A stretch of 64,000 nucleotides of DNA from Clostridium sp. (GCA_031272895.1 JAISSW010000008.1:1-64000), one strand, 5' to 3'. Counted from the stretch's first letter, positions 1 to 8,315 are shown. Numbers and translations are program-made. Notes: generated by a model from the sequence alone, not told the origin.

Positions 1-60
1 CCCGGCTCCCGGCTCCCGGCTCCCGGCTCCCGGCTCCCGGCTCCCGGCTCCCGGCTCCCC
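1..60. repeat. Heptanucleotide tandem repeat (CCCGGCT)n
   Basis: Eight perfect head-to-tail copies of CCCGGCT run from the window edge to about base 56, followed by CCCC. The array is open on the left, so its true length is unknown. A 7-nt unit is not a multiple of three, so a change in copy number would shift any reading frame that crosses it. It lies just downstream of the predicted start of a minus-strand transcript. It may also be a place where an assembly broke. Confidence 0.9.
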
Positions 61-64
61 AAGG

Positions 65-93
65 ATTATACGCGCTTCGACATCTCTCGTCAA
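65..93 (-). promoter_or_regulatory. Sigma-A promoter reading left into the 7-nt repeat
   Basis: On the minus strand TTGACG and TATAAT are separated by 17 nt. The predicted start, near base 58, lies at the edge of the CCCGGCT array, so the RNA would begin with GGAGCC-type repeats. The downstream gene lies outside the window. Confidence 0.65.
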
Positions 94-156
94 TAGCTTG
101 CGAGAATTATTCGGCATAAATCCCCCGATTTGCCAAAATTCCTGTGGTTTGGCTAA

Positions 157-185
157 AGTATAGCATATGTGAGGGTGATTGTCAA
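157..185 (-). promoter_or_regulatory. Upstream tandem sigma-A promoter reading left
   Basis: On the minus strand TTGACA and TATACT are separated by 17 nt, with TG one base before the -10 (extended -10). It sits about 90 bp behind the second promoter at 65-93, so the two form a strong tandem pair pointing out of the window. A short minus-strand frame (SD GGGGGA, ATG at 117) lies between them, but it crosses the second promoter and the repeat and I do not call it as a gene. Confidence 0.65.
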
Positions 186-225
186 GGATGCGGCCTGTAT
201 AGCGATTTTTGATCTGTGGAGATTG

Positions 226-263
226 TTTGAGGGCGCTGATTTGCTACCCCCTCAAATTTTTAT
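226..263 (+). terminator. Intrinsic terminator with no visible upstream gene
   Basis: TTTGAGGG pairs with CCCTCAAA across a 15-nt loop, followed by TTTTTAT on the plus strand. No plus-strand gene precedes it in the window. It may end transcription arriving from the left or a short RNA, and it insulates the prs promoter. Confidence 0.6.
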
Positions 264-276
264 CTCCCCTCCCCTA

Positions 277-305
277 TTGCAAATGAACGCGAAATGCGGT
301 ATAAT
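277..305 (+). promoter_or_regulatory. Promoter of prs-pyrG
   Basis: TTGCAA and TATAAT are separated by 17 nt. The predicted initiation window is the CCCG at 311-314, which is also the 5' arm of the leader hairpin. Confidence 0.65.
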
Positions 306-310
306 ATTAT

Positions 311-355
311 CCCGTAAAAGAAGTAACTATGCAGGAATGATTACGGGGGTTTTTT
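311..355 (+). promoter_or_regulatory. Leader hairpin covering the prs ribosome binding site
   Basis: CCCGTAA (311-317) is exactly complementary to TTACGGG (341-347). The right arm contains most of the GGGGG run (345-349) that is the only Shine-Dalgarno candidate for the ATG at 356. A T6 run follows, so the element could also act as a weak intrinsic terminator. Because the left arm coincides with the predicted transcription start, start-site choice would decide whether the hairpin can form. Confidence 0.55.
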
Positions 356-1546
356 ATGCCGGAGCTTGAAGATTTATTCGAAACATCAATGCCGCTTGGT
401 CCCGTGGGCTTAATCGCTCTTCCGGGCTGCGAATCACTCGCCGCTAAAATTGATTACTATCTGTTCAAGTGGCGCAACGGGAGAAACCCCGAACACAAGA
501 GCAGTCTTAACTTCACCGGTTATAACCGAGATACCTACCTTATTCAAACCGTGTTTCACCGCTTCGCCACCGGAGAGGGCAAATGCGTAATTGAGCAATC
601 GGTGCGCGGATATGATATTTACCTGCTGTGCGATGTGTTCAACTACGGTGTCACAACGGATATGTACGGCTTTAAGAACGTACCGATGGGACCGGACGCG
701 CACTATGCCAACCTAAAGAGGGCAATAAGCGCCATTGCGGGCAAGGCTCGCCGAGTCAGCGTTATTATGCCAATGCTTTACGAGGGCCGCCAACACAAGC
801 GTTCCCTGCGCGAGAGCCTCGACTGCGCCCAAGCCCTGCAGGAGCTGACCGCCATGGGCGTTGAGAACATAATTACTTTTGACGCGCACGATTCACGCGT
901 GCAGAACGCAATACCGCTCAGCGGCTTTGAGAATGTGCGCCCAACCTACCAGATGATTAAGGCTCTGCACAGAGCCGAGCCTAACCTTAATATAGACAAC
1001 GACCACCTTGTTGTCATCTCCCCCGACGAGGGCGCCATGAACCGCTGCATTTACTACGCAACGGTGCTTGGTGTGGAGCTTGGGATGTTCTACAAGCGCA
1101 GGGACTACACAAGGATTGTTGCGGGCAGAAACCCAATCCTTGCGCACGAATTTTTGGGAACCTCTTTAGACGGTAAGGATGCAATTGTTGTTGACGACAT
1201 GATTTCCTCCGGCGAATCCATGCTGGACGTGGTGCGCAAGCTTAAGGAGCTGCACGCGGGCAGGATTTTTGTGTTCGCCGCCTTTGGCTTATTTAACAAC
1301 GGGCTTGACGCTTTCGACAAGGCCTACGAGAATGGGCTGTTCAACCGTGTGTTCACAACCAACACGGTCTACCGTTCGCCGGAGCTCTTGCAGCGGGAAT
1401 GGTACACTGAGGTTGATATGTCTAAGTATATATCATATATTATTGACAACCTTAATCACGACCTTTCAATCAGCCGCCTGCTTAACCCAACAGATAAAAT
1501 TGAGGTTTTGCTGGCAAACCACAGGCAAGCGCAGCAAAACTCATAG
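356..1546 (+). CDS. prs: Ribose-phosphate pyrophosphokinase (long clostridial form)
   Basis: Makes PRPP from ribose 5-phosphate and ATP for nucleotide, histidine and NAD synthesis. The PRPP-binding loop is clear near residues 276-290 ([13 protein letters not shown]), and an N-terminal pyrophosphokinase domain precedes it. At 396 aa it is longer than the usual ~315 aa, with extra N-terminal sequence and a C-terminal tail; I recall this form from Clostridia. It is the first gene of a run with pyrG, which uses nucleotides that depend on PRPP. Its SD (GGGGG) is buried in a leader hairpin, suggesting translational or attenuation control. The long form could differ in allostery, which the sequence cannot show. 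Confidence 0.88.
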   Translation: MPELEDLFETSMPLGPVGLIALPGCESLAAKIDYYLFKWRNGRNPEHKSSLNFTGYNRDTYLIQTVFHRFATGEGKCVIEQSVRGYDIYLLCDVFNYGVTTDMYGFKNVPMGPDAHYANLKRAISAIAGKARRVSVIMPMLYEGRQHKRSLRESLDCAQALQELTAMGVENIITFDAHDSRVQNAIPLSGFENVRPTYQMIKALHRAEPNLNIDNDHLVVISPDEGAMNRCIYYATVLGVELGMFYKRRDYTRIVAGRNPILAHEFLGTSLDGKDAIVVDDMISSGESMLDVVRKLKELHAGRIFVFAAFGLFNNGLDAFDKAYENGLFNRVFTTNTVYRSPELLQREWYTEVDMSKYISYIIDNLNHDLSISRLLNPTDKIEVLLANHRQAQQNS

Positions 1547-1575
1547 TAATGAACACAAAGAATGGAGGAGAGCTT

Positions 1576-3189
1576 ATGTCCGCAACAAAGTACATTTTCG
1601 TCACGGGCGGCGTCGTTTCGGGGCTTGGCAAGGGCATTACCGCCGCTTCCTTGGGACGCTTGCTTAAGGCGCGGGGACTGCAGGTGCGTTCCATGAAGAT
1701 GGACCCCTACCTTAACGTGGACCCCGGCACGATGAACCCAAAGCAGCACGGCGAGGTGTTTGTGACCGAGGACGGCGCCGAAACCGACCTTGACCTTGGG
1801 CATTACGAGCGCTTTATTGACGAGAACCTGAGCCGCAACAGCGTTTGTACCTCCGGGACGGTGTTTGACACGGTGCTGCGCAATGAGCGCGAGGGTGTAT
1901 ACGAGGGCAAAACAGTGCAGATAATACCCCATATCACCAACGAAATGCAGCGCAGGATTGCACTCAACGACGGGGCGGACGTTGTTCTTGTGGAGATAGG
2001 CGGAACGGTCGGCGACATTGAAAGTCAGCCCTTTTTGGAGGCGATACGCCAATTTTCCTTAAGGCGTGGGCGGGCAAACTGTATGTTCATTCACGTCACC
2101 CTGCTGCCTTTTATTGCCGCAAGCAAGGAATTAAAGACTAAGCCTACTCAGCACTCCGTTAAGGAGCTTTTGAACGTGGGAATCAGCCCGGATGTTATTG
2201 TTTGCCGCACGGAATACCCTATTGACGATGATATTCGGGCAAAAATCGCCCTGTTCTGCAACGTGCCCGAAGATTGTGTTATTGAAAACAAGGACCTCCC
2301 CTGCCTTTACGAGGTACCGCTGGTGCTGGAGAAGCAGCGCCTTGCGGACATTGTAATCCGCCGCTTGGGCATTGTGTGCGGCAGCCCGGATTTGACCGAC
2401 TGGTGCGACATGGTACGCCGCCGCCAAAACCTGACCGACTGCGTAATTATCAGCCTTGTGGGTAAGTATATTGAGCTGCACGACAGCTACCTCTCCGTTG
2501 TGGAAAGCCTTACGCACGCCGGAATCGCCTGCGGCTGCAAGGTGATTGTTGATTGGGTCGACAGCGAGGCTCTGACTCCGGAAAACTTAGAGGCGGTTTT
2601 TGCCCAATCCGATGGCATACTTGTGCCGGGCGGCTTTGGCAACAGGGGAATTCCCGGCAAGATTTTGGCGGCCGGCTATGCTCGCACGCACGGAATTCCG
2701 TTCCTTGGCATTTGCCTTGGAATGCAGGTTGCCTGTATTGAGTTTGCGCGCAGCGTTTTGGGGCTTGAGGAGGCTGATTCCACGGAATTTAACCCCAAAT
2801 CCCCCGACCCGATTATTGACCTTATGCCGGACCAGCGCGGTGTTATCTTCGGCGGCACAATGCGCTTGGGCAAATATCCCTGCCACTTGGCGGAGGGCTC
2901 TATGCTGGCAAAGCTCTACGGCACGACTGACGTCAGCGAGCGGCACCGTCACCGTTATGAGTTCAACAATGATTACCGTGAGCGCTTCGAAAAGGCGGGG
3001 CTTAAGCTGGTGGGTATTTCGCCGGACGGCAACATTGTTGAAATGGTTGAGCTTGAGGGGCACCCCTACTTTGCGGCGACGCAGGCTCACCCGGAATTCA
3101 AATCCCGCCCCAACAGGGCGCACCCGTTGTTTGTGGGGCTTGTGGGAACAGCCCTCAGTGAGAAAAAGGCAAAGGAAAATAAAAAATAA
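1576..3189 (+). CDS. pyrG: CTP synthase
   Basis: Amidates UTP to CTP using glutamine. The N-terminal synthetase domain starts with the typical [16 protein letters not shown] motif. The C-terminal class I glutamine amidotransferase domain has the nucleophile elbow GICLGMQ and the HPEF histidine-glutamate pair. I place the start at the ATG at 1576, preceded by GGAGGAG, not at the upstream ATG of the ORF track (1549), which lacks an SD and lengthens the protein beyond the family norm. It lies 29 bp after prs and is probably co-transcribed, so leader control of prs would also affect CTP supply. Confidence 0.97.
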   Translation: MSATKYIFVTGGVVSGLGKGITAASLGRLLKARGLQVRSMKMDPYLNVDPGTMNPKQHGEVFVTEDGAETDLDLGHYERFIDENLSRNSVCTSGTVFDTVLRNEREGVYEGKTVQIIPHITNEMQRRIALNDGADVVLVEIGGTVGDIESQPFLEAIRQFSLRRGRANCMFIHVTLLPFIAASKELKTKPTQHSVKELLNVGISPDVIVCRTEYPIDDDIRAKIALFCNVPEDCVIENKDLPCLYEVPLVLEKQRLADIVIRRLGIVCGSPDLTDWCDMVRRRQNLTDCVIISLVGKYIELHDSYLSVVESLTHAGIACGCKVIVDWVDSEALTPENLEAVFAQSDGILVPGGFGNRGIPGKILAAGYARTHGIPFLGICLGMQVACIEFARSVLGLEEADSTEFNPKSPDPIIDLMPDQRGVIFGGTMRLGKYPCHLAEGSMLAKLYGTTDVSERHRHRYEFNNDYRERFEKAGLKLVGISPDGNIVEMVELEGHPYFAATQAHPEFKSRPNRAHPLFVGLVGTALSEKKAKENKK

Positions 3190-3200
3190 GGAGCAAAAAA

Positions 3201-3695
3201 ATGTCAGACAAGTCAGTTAAGGGGCAAACTGAATTCACCGCAAAGGAAAACATTTGGATTACAATCAAATACTTTCTCATTGCCGCGTCGGCAGGAGCAA
3301 TTCAAGCCATTTCCTTTACTATTCTGAACGAGTTTGTCTTCCACGACCAAGACAACCCCTATGGTTGGAGCTACTTTATTGCGTTGGTGCTATCCGTGCT
3401 TTGGAACTTTACAATCAACCGCAGGTATACATTTAAGTCTGTGGCAAACGTGCCGCGCGCAATGTTGCTTGTGTTTGCTTACTATCTTGTCTTTACGCCT
3501 CTGTCAATCTGGTGGGGCGTAGCGCTGACAAATGCTTTCTCCCAAGATTGGGTAGAATATGTGGTGCTGGTTGGTACCATGCTTGTCAACGGCGTCACGG
3601 AGTACCTCTACCAGCGCTTGGTCATTTACCGCGGCACAATCAACACAAATGAGCTTGCGCAGAAAGATAAACCCGGCGAGGACGGGGAAGAATAA
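3201..3695 (+). CDS. GtrA-like membrane protein
   Basis: A 164-aa protein with about four hydrophobic segments and the GtrA/DPMS pattern: a first helix, then a second containing LWNFTINRRYTF, which is the most conserved part of this family. GtrA proteins are linked to flipping or handling of polyprenyl-phosphate sugars in cell-surface glycosylation. It follows pyrG by 11 bp with a GGAG site, so it belongs to the same run. No glycosyltransferase partner is adjacent, so the substrate is unknown. Confidence 0.8.
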   Translation: MSDKSVKGQTEFTAKENIWITIKYFLIAASAGAIQAISFTILNEFVFHDQDNPYGWSYFIALVLSVLWNFTINRRYTFKSVANVPRAMLLVFAYYLVFTPLSIWWGVALTNAFSQDWVEYVVLVGTMLVNGVTEYLYQRLVIYRGTINTNELAQKDKPGEDGEE

Positions 3696-3721
3696 GCACC
3701 GGTCAATTGAAAGGAAGAAAA

Positions 3722-4414
3722 ATGGAAACAAGCGCCAACGAGGGCAAAAGCCTTGAACGTGAGGTGAACGGGGTAAGCTATGCGCGCATACCCGTGCGCA
3801 CCCACGTTATAACCGACGCAGACACAATTTCTGCCGTGCTGGAGCAATATGTGAGTCCCCTGCTGCAGGAGGGCGATATTGTGTTCATAAGCGAAAAGGC
3901 GGTCGCCTGCACACAAAGGCGCGCCATACCCATGGAGGATATCCACCCAACGCTGTTGGCAAGGCTGCTGTGCAGGTTTGTCTACAAAAATCCGTTTGGG
4001 ATTGGGCTTTCCATACCCGAAACAATGCAGTGCGCCCTGGACGAGTGCGGACGCCTGCGCATACTTTGGGCGGCCTTTGTCAGCGTAATCGGCAAGCTAA
4101 TCGGCAAGCGCGGTTGGTTTTATGAGGTTGCGGGCGAAAAGGCGCGCGGCATCGACGGTCCCTGCGACTGTACCCTGCCGCCGTATAACCACTATGTTGT
4201 TTTAACGCCCGATAACCCCGAAAGGGTCGCCGCTGACTGTGCTGCTCAGTTGGGTGTTGCCTTTGCCGTTGTTGACGCAAACGACCTTGGGGTTAATATC
4301 CTCGGCTCCTCCGCCGACGCGCCGCCAAAGGACATAATTGCGGAAATGATTCGTGACAATCCGCTTGGGCAAAGCGCCCAGCAAACCCCCATAGGTATAA
4401 TCCGCAGAGCTTAA
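3722..4414 (+). CDS. Coenzyme F420-0:glutamate ligase-like protein
   Basis: Resembles CofE-type F420-0:gamma-glutamyl ligases, with VRTHVITDADTI near the N-terminus, GDIVFISEKAVA, and a late DANDLGVNILG segment. Such proteins occur in many Clostridia that have no recognised F420 pathway, so the true substrate may be another acid plus glutamate. The ATG at 3722 has AAAGGAAG upstream; the TTG at 3707 used by the track overlaps that site. It lies between gtrA-like and rlmH in one run. Family membership is fairly secure, the reaction is not. Confidence 0.7.
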   Translation: METSANEGKSLEREVNGVSYARIPVRTHVITDADTISAVLEQYVSPLLQEGDIVFISEKAVACTQRRAIPMEDIHPTLLARLLCRFVYKNPFGIGLSIPETMQCALDECGRLRILWAAFVSVIGKLIGKRGWFYEVAGEKARGIDGPCDCTLPPYNHYVVLTPDNPERVAADCAAQLGVAFAVVDANDLGVNILGSSADAPPKDIIAEMIRDNPLGQSAQQTPIGIIRRA

Positions 4415-4434
4415 GTCGCTTGAGGTAACGCGCA

Positions 4435-4905
4435 TTGATTAAGCTATTCGTGTTCGGTCGGCTTAAGGAGCCGCATTTTCGCCTTGCCGCTGAGGAATAC
4501 ATAAAGCGCTTGGGCGGGCTTTGCAGGCTTTCCGTGCGGGAGCTTGAGCCTGCTTTTTTACCGCAGAATCCAAGTGAAGCACAAATCCGTGCGACGCTGG
4601 AAAAAGAGGGTGAAGCCCTGCTTGCGGTCTTGCCGCCGCGCGGTAAGGTTTGCGCCCTTTGCGTTGAGGGCAAGGCTGTTTCAACGGAGGATTTTGCCCT
4701 CAGACTGGAGGAGCTTGAGCAAAACGGCGGCGTGAGCTTTGTTATCGGCTCATCCTTCGGACTTGCGGAGGCAGTGAAGCAGCGTGCCGATTGGCGGCTT
4801 TCGCTCTCACCAATGACGCTGCCGCACGAGCTTGCGCGTGTTGTGCTGTTGGAACAGCTTTACAGGGCGCGTATGATTAGCGCCGGACGTAAATACCACA
4901 AATAA
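4435..4905 (+). CDS. rlmH: 23S rRNA pseudouridine-1915 N3-methyltransferase
   Basis: SPOUT-class methyltransferase that modifies helix 69 of 23S rRNA in assembled ribosomes. The SAM-binding trefoil-knot region shows FVIGSSFGL and then LSPMTLPHELARVVLLEQLYRA, and the protein ends in the family's tyrosine-histidine motif (KYHK). The length (156 aa) is normal. The start is TTG at 4435, just behind a GAGGT site and about 20 bp after the cofE-like stop. It is the last gene of the prs run and is followed by a hairpin. Confidence 0.95.
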   Translation: MIKLFVFGRLKEPHFRLAAEEYIKRLGGLCRLSVRELEPAFLPQNPSEAQIRATLEKEGEALLAVLPPRGKVCALCVEGKAVSTEDFALRLEELEQNGGVSFVIGSSFGLAEAVKQRADWRLSLSPMTLPHELARVVLLEQLYRARMISAGRKYHK

Positions 4906-4933
4906 CCCCCACCTTGCGCACGGCAGGTGGGGG
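4906..4933. terminator. Bidirectional hairpin terminator between rlmH and the GPH transporter
   Basis: A perfect 9-bp stem (CCCCCACCT / AGGTGGGGG) with a 10-nt loop lies between two convergent genes. The T-rich tail is weak on both strands, so efficiency is uncertain. Confidence 0.6.
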
Positions 4934-4961
4934 TTGGTACTCACCGCAGGGCAACCGCAAA

Positions 4962-6440
4962 CTATTCCGCATCGGCTGATTCTGTAACGGCAACAGCTTC
5001 GCCGGACGTTCCGCCGGCAGGGGCACCGTTGATTTTGGTGTTGTAGAACTTCAGCGGAATAAGCATAAGCAGCCAAGCAATGGCGGGTATTATTGTGAAC
5101 ATGGCAAAAAGTGTCGCGCGCGCGGGGTCCTCCTGTGGGGTAGGTACTGCGTCGTCGTGCGTATTGTAGTTTGACCACGCAAGCAGCCACAGCGCAATAG
5201 CCGAGGAGGCGGAGTTTTGCAGCTTACCGGTGAAGGAAATCAAGGAAAGCATGACGCCCTCCGTGCGCTTGCCCGTCAGCTTCTCCATGTAATCCACGGT
5301 TTCGGCTTCCATTTCCTTGCTACACAAGTTTTTGAATTCCAACGGAATGACCGACAGCCCGATTTGCAGGCAGACCAAAATGCCAATCCAAAGCTTTTCG
5401 GGTTCGTTGCCGTTGTTCAACAGCTCGCCCCTTGTTGAAACGTAAAGCAGCAGGTGTACTGCGGCAGCCGCCGCGCAGCAAATCATGTAAAACCTTTTGA
5501 AGTCCATGCGCTTGCCGAATTTTTGCGCAATCAGCGGCACAAGCAAGCCCGCCAATATCGGCGAGGGGGCCGCCGCGATTTCCAAGCCTAGGACATAATG
5601 GCTGTCGTTCATAACGTCCACCGCAAAGTACATACGCACGGCGGCGGGCAGGGTTGTGAATATGAACAATATGTTGGAAATAACAAGCATGAGCAGCGGC
5701 TTATTGTGCAGCAGCAGCCATATACATTCCTTAACGCTGGGTATGTCCTCGGAATAGTTTGCGCGTTCTTTCGTCCAATAGAAGGTTGGACGCGTGAGCA
5801 AAACCATGCCGAAGCAGGCGATAAACGCCGCCAAGGTGTATGCGCCGCCAGTGTTTTTGCCGCTGAAGATGAAAGTTGATACGGGGACTATTCCTCCTGC
5901 TATTGCGCCCAGAACCGCCCTGCCTATTGCGGAGATTCCGAACAGCTTCGTCCGCTCAATCCCGTTTGGCGACATTGAATATGCAAGCGCCCCAATCGGT
6001 ACGTCAACGGCGGTATACGCCATATCCCAGCCAACATATGCAATGAGCATGAAGATGAGCTTAAACGTGGGGTTCCAATCGGGCTGCCCCAAAAAGAACA
6101 TGAGCGTAAACAGGGCGGAAACAAATGGCGCCCACTTGATATACGGGCGCATTTTGCCGTATTTTGTGCGTGTTTTGTCCACCAAAACACCTATAATCGG
6201 GTCATTTACGGCGTCCCAAATGCCGCAAAACAGGCGAATATTGCCCGCAACGTCAGGACGCAAGCCCAAAATGTTGGTCATGAAGTAGTTGACCTTGTCG
6301 GAGGACATAATGGAGGTGGACATCCCCTGCCCGCCGCGCCCCATGGCGTAACCGAGCGCTTCTTTCCAGGTTAGGTAGGTTTCTTCGCCGGTTTCTGTGT
6401 TAACGATTTTCCTGCTCAAAAAGGTTTTTACAAATCCCAT
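4962..6440 (-). CDS. GPH-family MFS transporter (sugar:cation symporter type)
   Basis: A 492-aa membrane protein of the glycoside-pentoside-hexuronide group of the major facilitator superfamily, with about twelve hydrophobic segments. The family loop between helices 2 and 3 is visible (NDPIIGVLVDKTRTKYGKMRPY). These carriers usually import glycosides with Na+ or H+. No sugar-processing gene is adjacent, so the substrate cannot be named. It has its own promoter at 6482-6510 and an AGGGGG ribosome site. A second carrier of similar type lies at 35.6-37.1 kb. Confidence 0.85.
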   Translation of the reverse strand: MGFVKTFLSRKIVNTETGEETYLTWKEALGYAMGRGGQGMSTSIMSSDKVNYFMTNILGLRPDVAGNIRLFCGIWDAVNDPIIGVLVDKTRTKYGKMRPYIKWAPFVSALFTLMFFLGQPDWNPTFKLIFMLIAYVGWDMAYTAVDVPIGALAYSMSPNGIERTKLFGISAIGRAVLGAIAGGIVPVSTFIFSGKNTGGAYTLAAFIACFGMVLLTRPTFYWTKERANYSEDIPSVKECIWLLLHNKPLLMLVISNILFIFTTLPAAVRMYFAVDVMNDSHYVLGLEIAAAPSPILAGLLVPLIAQKFGKRMDFKRFYMICCAAAAAVHLLLYVSTRGELLNNGNEPEKLWIGILVCLQIGLSVIPLEFKNLCSKEMEAETVDYMEKLTGKRTEGVMLSLISFTGKLQNSASSAIALWLLAWSNYNTHDDAVPTPQEDPARATLFAMFTIIPAIAWLLMLIPLKFYNTKINGAPAGGTSGEAVAVTESADAE

Positions 6441-6481
6441 GATTTCCCCCTATATTATGCTATTTTTTGTCGCCAATACAT

Positions 6482-6510
6482 AGTGTAGCAGATTTCACAA
6501 AAAAATGCAA
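6482..6510 (-). promoter_or_regulatory. Promoter of the GPH transporter
   Basis: Minus strand TTGCAT, 17-nt spacer, TACACT. The spacer begins with a T-run, a pattern shared with the promoters at 8157, 58838 and 60531. Confidence 0.55.
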
Positions 6511-6511
6511 T

Positions 6512-6546
6512 AAAAACGGCCGCGTTTCTCTGCGCGACCGTTTTTT
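6512..6546 (-). terminator. Terminator of the secreted hydrolase gene
   Basis: AAAAACGGTCGCG / CGCGGCCGTTTTT on the minus strand, a 13-bp stem with one mismatch and an 8-nt loop, followed by a T-rich tail. It lies 9 bp after the stop of the minus-strand hydrolase gene. Confidence 0.8.
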
Positions 6547-6554
6547 GTTGTTAT

Positions 6555-8114
6555 TTAGTCGAATAAGCCGAGCCACAGGGTGCCGAGCGTTAGCCAGAAA
6601 CGGAAGAAGTGCAGGACGGTTTCAAACATTCCTTGCAGCAGGCCCGCTATGCCGGAACGCCCCGCCGTGGGAGTATAAGGATACACAACGCTCCTGTCAG
6701 CGCTTTGGGTTAGGTACTGCGGGTAGTCCTCGTTGCTGAAAACGCTTGGCGTTGTTTTGGAATCAAAGAACCATTCGCCAAAGGCAACCGCGGAATCAAA
6801 GCCCTGTGTATGTGAAGCGCCGCACATAAACCAGGTTTGCTCCGGCAGCAGGCAGGTGGAGGCGTCCACACAACCGTCTGAGGAGAGGTGGTTATGCCCA
6901 TCGTCAATGGCTTGCGTGTAAATTAAGCCGCCCAGCTTGCCCAGTTGCTTGCCGTAGGGAGCCACCGTTGCGCCCGCAGAGGAAAGCGCGGCCTCAACAA
7001 CGGAATCGCCGCTCGCGCTCGCGTCCTCAACAAATGGGGTGCCGGGTGAACCGTAGGTTGAAAGAATGCCCACGCGCACACCGTTAGCAATGGCAGTTTT
7101 AATCAACTCGTCCGAGTGCTGCTGCACATTGTAGTGGTAATCGTCAATAATAGAAACAAGCTTGTCCCAAGAGGGGTCGCCCTTGAAGTTGATTTGCTTT
7201 GCGCTTTCATAGCCGTCGTCCGCGCAGAACGCCCAGCTCATTGGCAAGGTGAGGAGCGTGGGGGTAATACCCTCCTCAAACACGTCGTTAATAATCCTTT
7301 TTATTACCAAAGCATTACCCACGGTGGAAATTATTCGCAGGACACCCGAATCCCAAAGCAGCTTGAGCAAGGGCTTAAGCAGGCTGTCGTCAATCTCCCA
7401 GGTGGAGAACATATTGGTGTTGCCCAGCGCGTCGTTATCAATCATAACCTTGCGGTTAAAGACCTGAGAGAATATGCCGGAGCCGTTGTGCAGGCTGTTG
7501 ACTATGAGCACGGAGGCAAAGTCCTCTTCCTCAGGGTAGAGGTAAAAATAGGACATAAGTATGGTGCTGGAACCGCTGACCGTACGCACGTTGACCTTGC
7601 TGTGCCCGGTTTTTTCTTTAACCTGCTGCACAAAATCATGGAATGTAACCGCCAAATCCAGCGGGCTTTGCCGCCAATCGTAGTGCCAATAGTAGTTGCG
7701 GTTCTTTGTGTGGTCGGTGTTCGCAAGCTGCGAAGCGTTAGAGGGCTTTTTCTCGCCGCTTGTGCGCGTTATTCCGGGGTTAGCGCTTGTGCCGTCCTTG
7801 TTAAAGGCTATTGCGCCAAACAGCTTGTTGACTATGCTTGCAAAGGTTTTTCCGCTGCCGGCAAGCGCTTCCGCAACAATAGTGGCGGCCTTTGCGCCAA
7901 GCTCAGCAAAAACATCAGAGCCTTCGCCGGAGCTGGCGACTATTTGTTGGTCCGTCCCCTCATAAAGGTAGAGGTCGTGGAATGCGCCGTCCATCCAAAT
8001 TATCGGTACGTTTGTGCAGGTGGCCTCGTTGTGTGCTGTCGCGCCGAAAGCCACAAGCGGAACCGACAGCAGCAGCGTGGCGGCAAGCACTAAGGAAATA
8101 AGTTTTTTTGCCAT
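6555..8114 (-). CDS. Secreted LCAT-like alpha/beta hydrolase with hydrophobic C-terminal tail
   Basis: 519 aa with a signal peptide (residues 1-24, ending near VAFGA). Weak but coherent resemblance to lecithin:cholesterol acyltransferase-type hydrolases: a YDWR motif at 145-148, a possible nucleophile elbow SGSST (Ser182) after a beta-strand, a possible acid in SSDGCVD (Asp413) and a histidine in GASHTQ (His435). The usual GxSxG is not exact. Several cysteines near the C-terminal part could form disulfides. The last ~30 residues are aromatic and hydrophobic (FFRFWLTLGTLW) and could anchor the protein at the membrane. It has its own promoter and terminator. The lipid or ester substrate is unknown. 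Confidence 0.55.
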   Translation of the reverse strand: MAKKLISLVLAATLLLSVPLVAFGATAHNEATCTNVPIIWMDGAFHDLYLYEGTDQQIVASSGEGSDVFAELGAKAATIVAEALAGSGKTFASIVNKLFGAIAFNKDGTSANPGITRTSGEKKPSNASQLANTDHTKNRNYYWHYDWRQSPLDLAVTFHDFVQQVKEKTGHSKVNVRTVSGSSTILMSYFYLYPEEEDFASVLIVNSLHNGSGIFSQVFNRKVMIDNDALGNTNMFSTWEIDDSLLKPLLKLLWDSGVLRIISTVGNALVIKRIINDVFEEGITPTLLTLPMSWAFCADDGYESAKQINFKGDPSWDKLVSIIDDYHYNVQQHSDELIKTAIANGVRVGILSTYGSPGTPFVEDASASGDSVVEAALSSAGATVAPYGKQLGKLGGLIYTQAIDDGHNHLSSDGCVDASTCLLPEQTWFMCGASHTQGFDSAVAFGEWFFDSKTTPSVFSNEDYPQYLTQSADRSVVYPYTPTAGRSGIAGLLQGMFETVLHFFRFWLTLGTLWLGLFD

Positions 8115-8156
8115 GGTATGTATCCTTTCATTCAGCTATTACCAGTATTTGTTTTA

Positions 8157-8185
8157 AGTATATAGTGTTGCAGAAAAAATTTCAA
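8157..8185 (-). promoter_or_regulatory. Promoter of the secreted hydrolase gene
   Basis: Minus strand TTGAAA, 17-nt spacer starting with a T6 run, TATACT. The leader is about 35 nt and carries GAAAGGA before the ATG. Confidence 0.65.
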
Positions 8186-8249
8186 TGATAAAGTGATTAC
8201 AGGTTTGTGACGAAATTGTTAACACCTTATTTTACCATATCCCTTATGG

Positions 8250-8279
8250 GGATAAGAAACCAAGCGCCGCAGCATACTA
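8250..8279 (+). promoter_or_regulatory. Candidate sigma-G promoter of the SASP gene
   Basis: CATACTA (8273-8279) matches the sigma-G -10 consensus CATNHTA. GGATA lies 18 nt upstream, one base from the GHATR -35 consensus. This fits the forespore expression known for SASP genes. No good sigma-A box is present here. Confidence 0.55.
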
Positions 8280-8315
8280 CAACCAACACCACAAGGTTAG
8301 GAGTTAGATACAGCT

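Noticed and set aside
1-60. CRISPR-like array at the window start
   Set aside because: The repeats are 7 nt and have no spacers, so this is a microsatellite.
1-117. Minus-strand ORF (ATG at 117, SD GGGGGA) encoding a repeated EPGAGSR peptide
   Set aside because: It crosses a consensus promoter and consists mainly of the 7-nt repeat. It may be chance, so it is mentioned as a hypothesis only and not called as a gene.
7116-8093. Plus-strand 325-aa ORF
   Set aside because: It is the antisense shadow of the secreted hydrolase, which has a signal peptide, promoter, SD and terminator.
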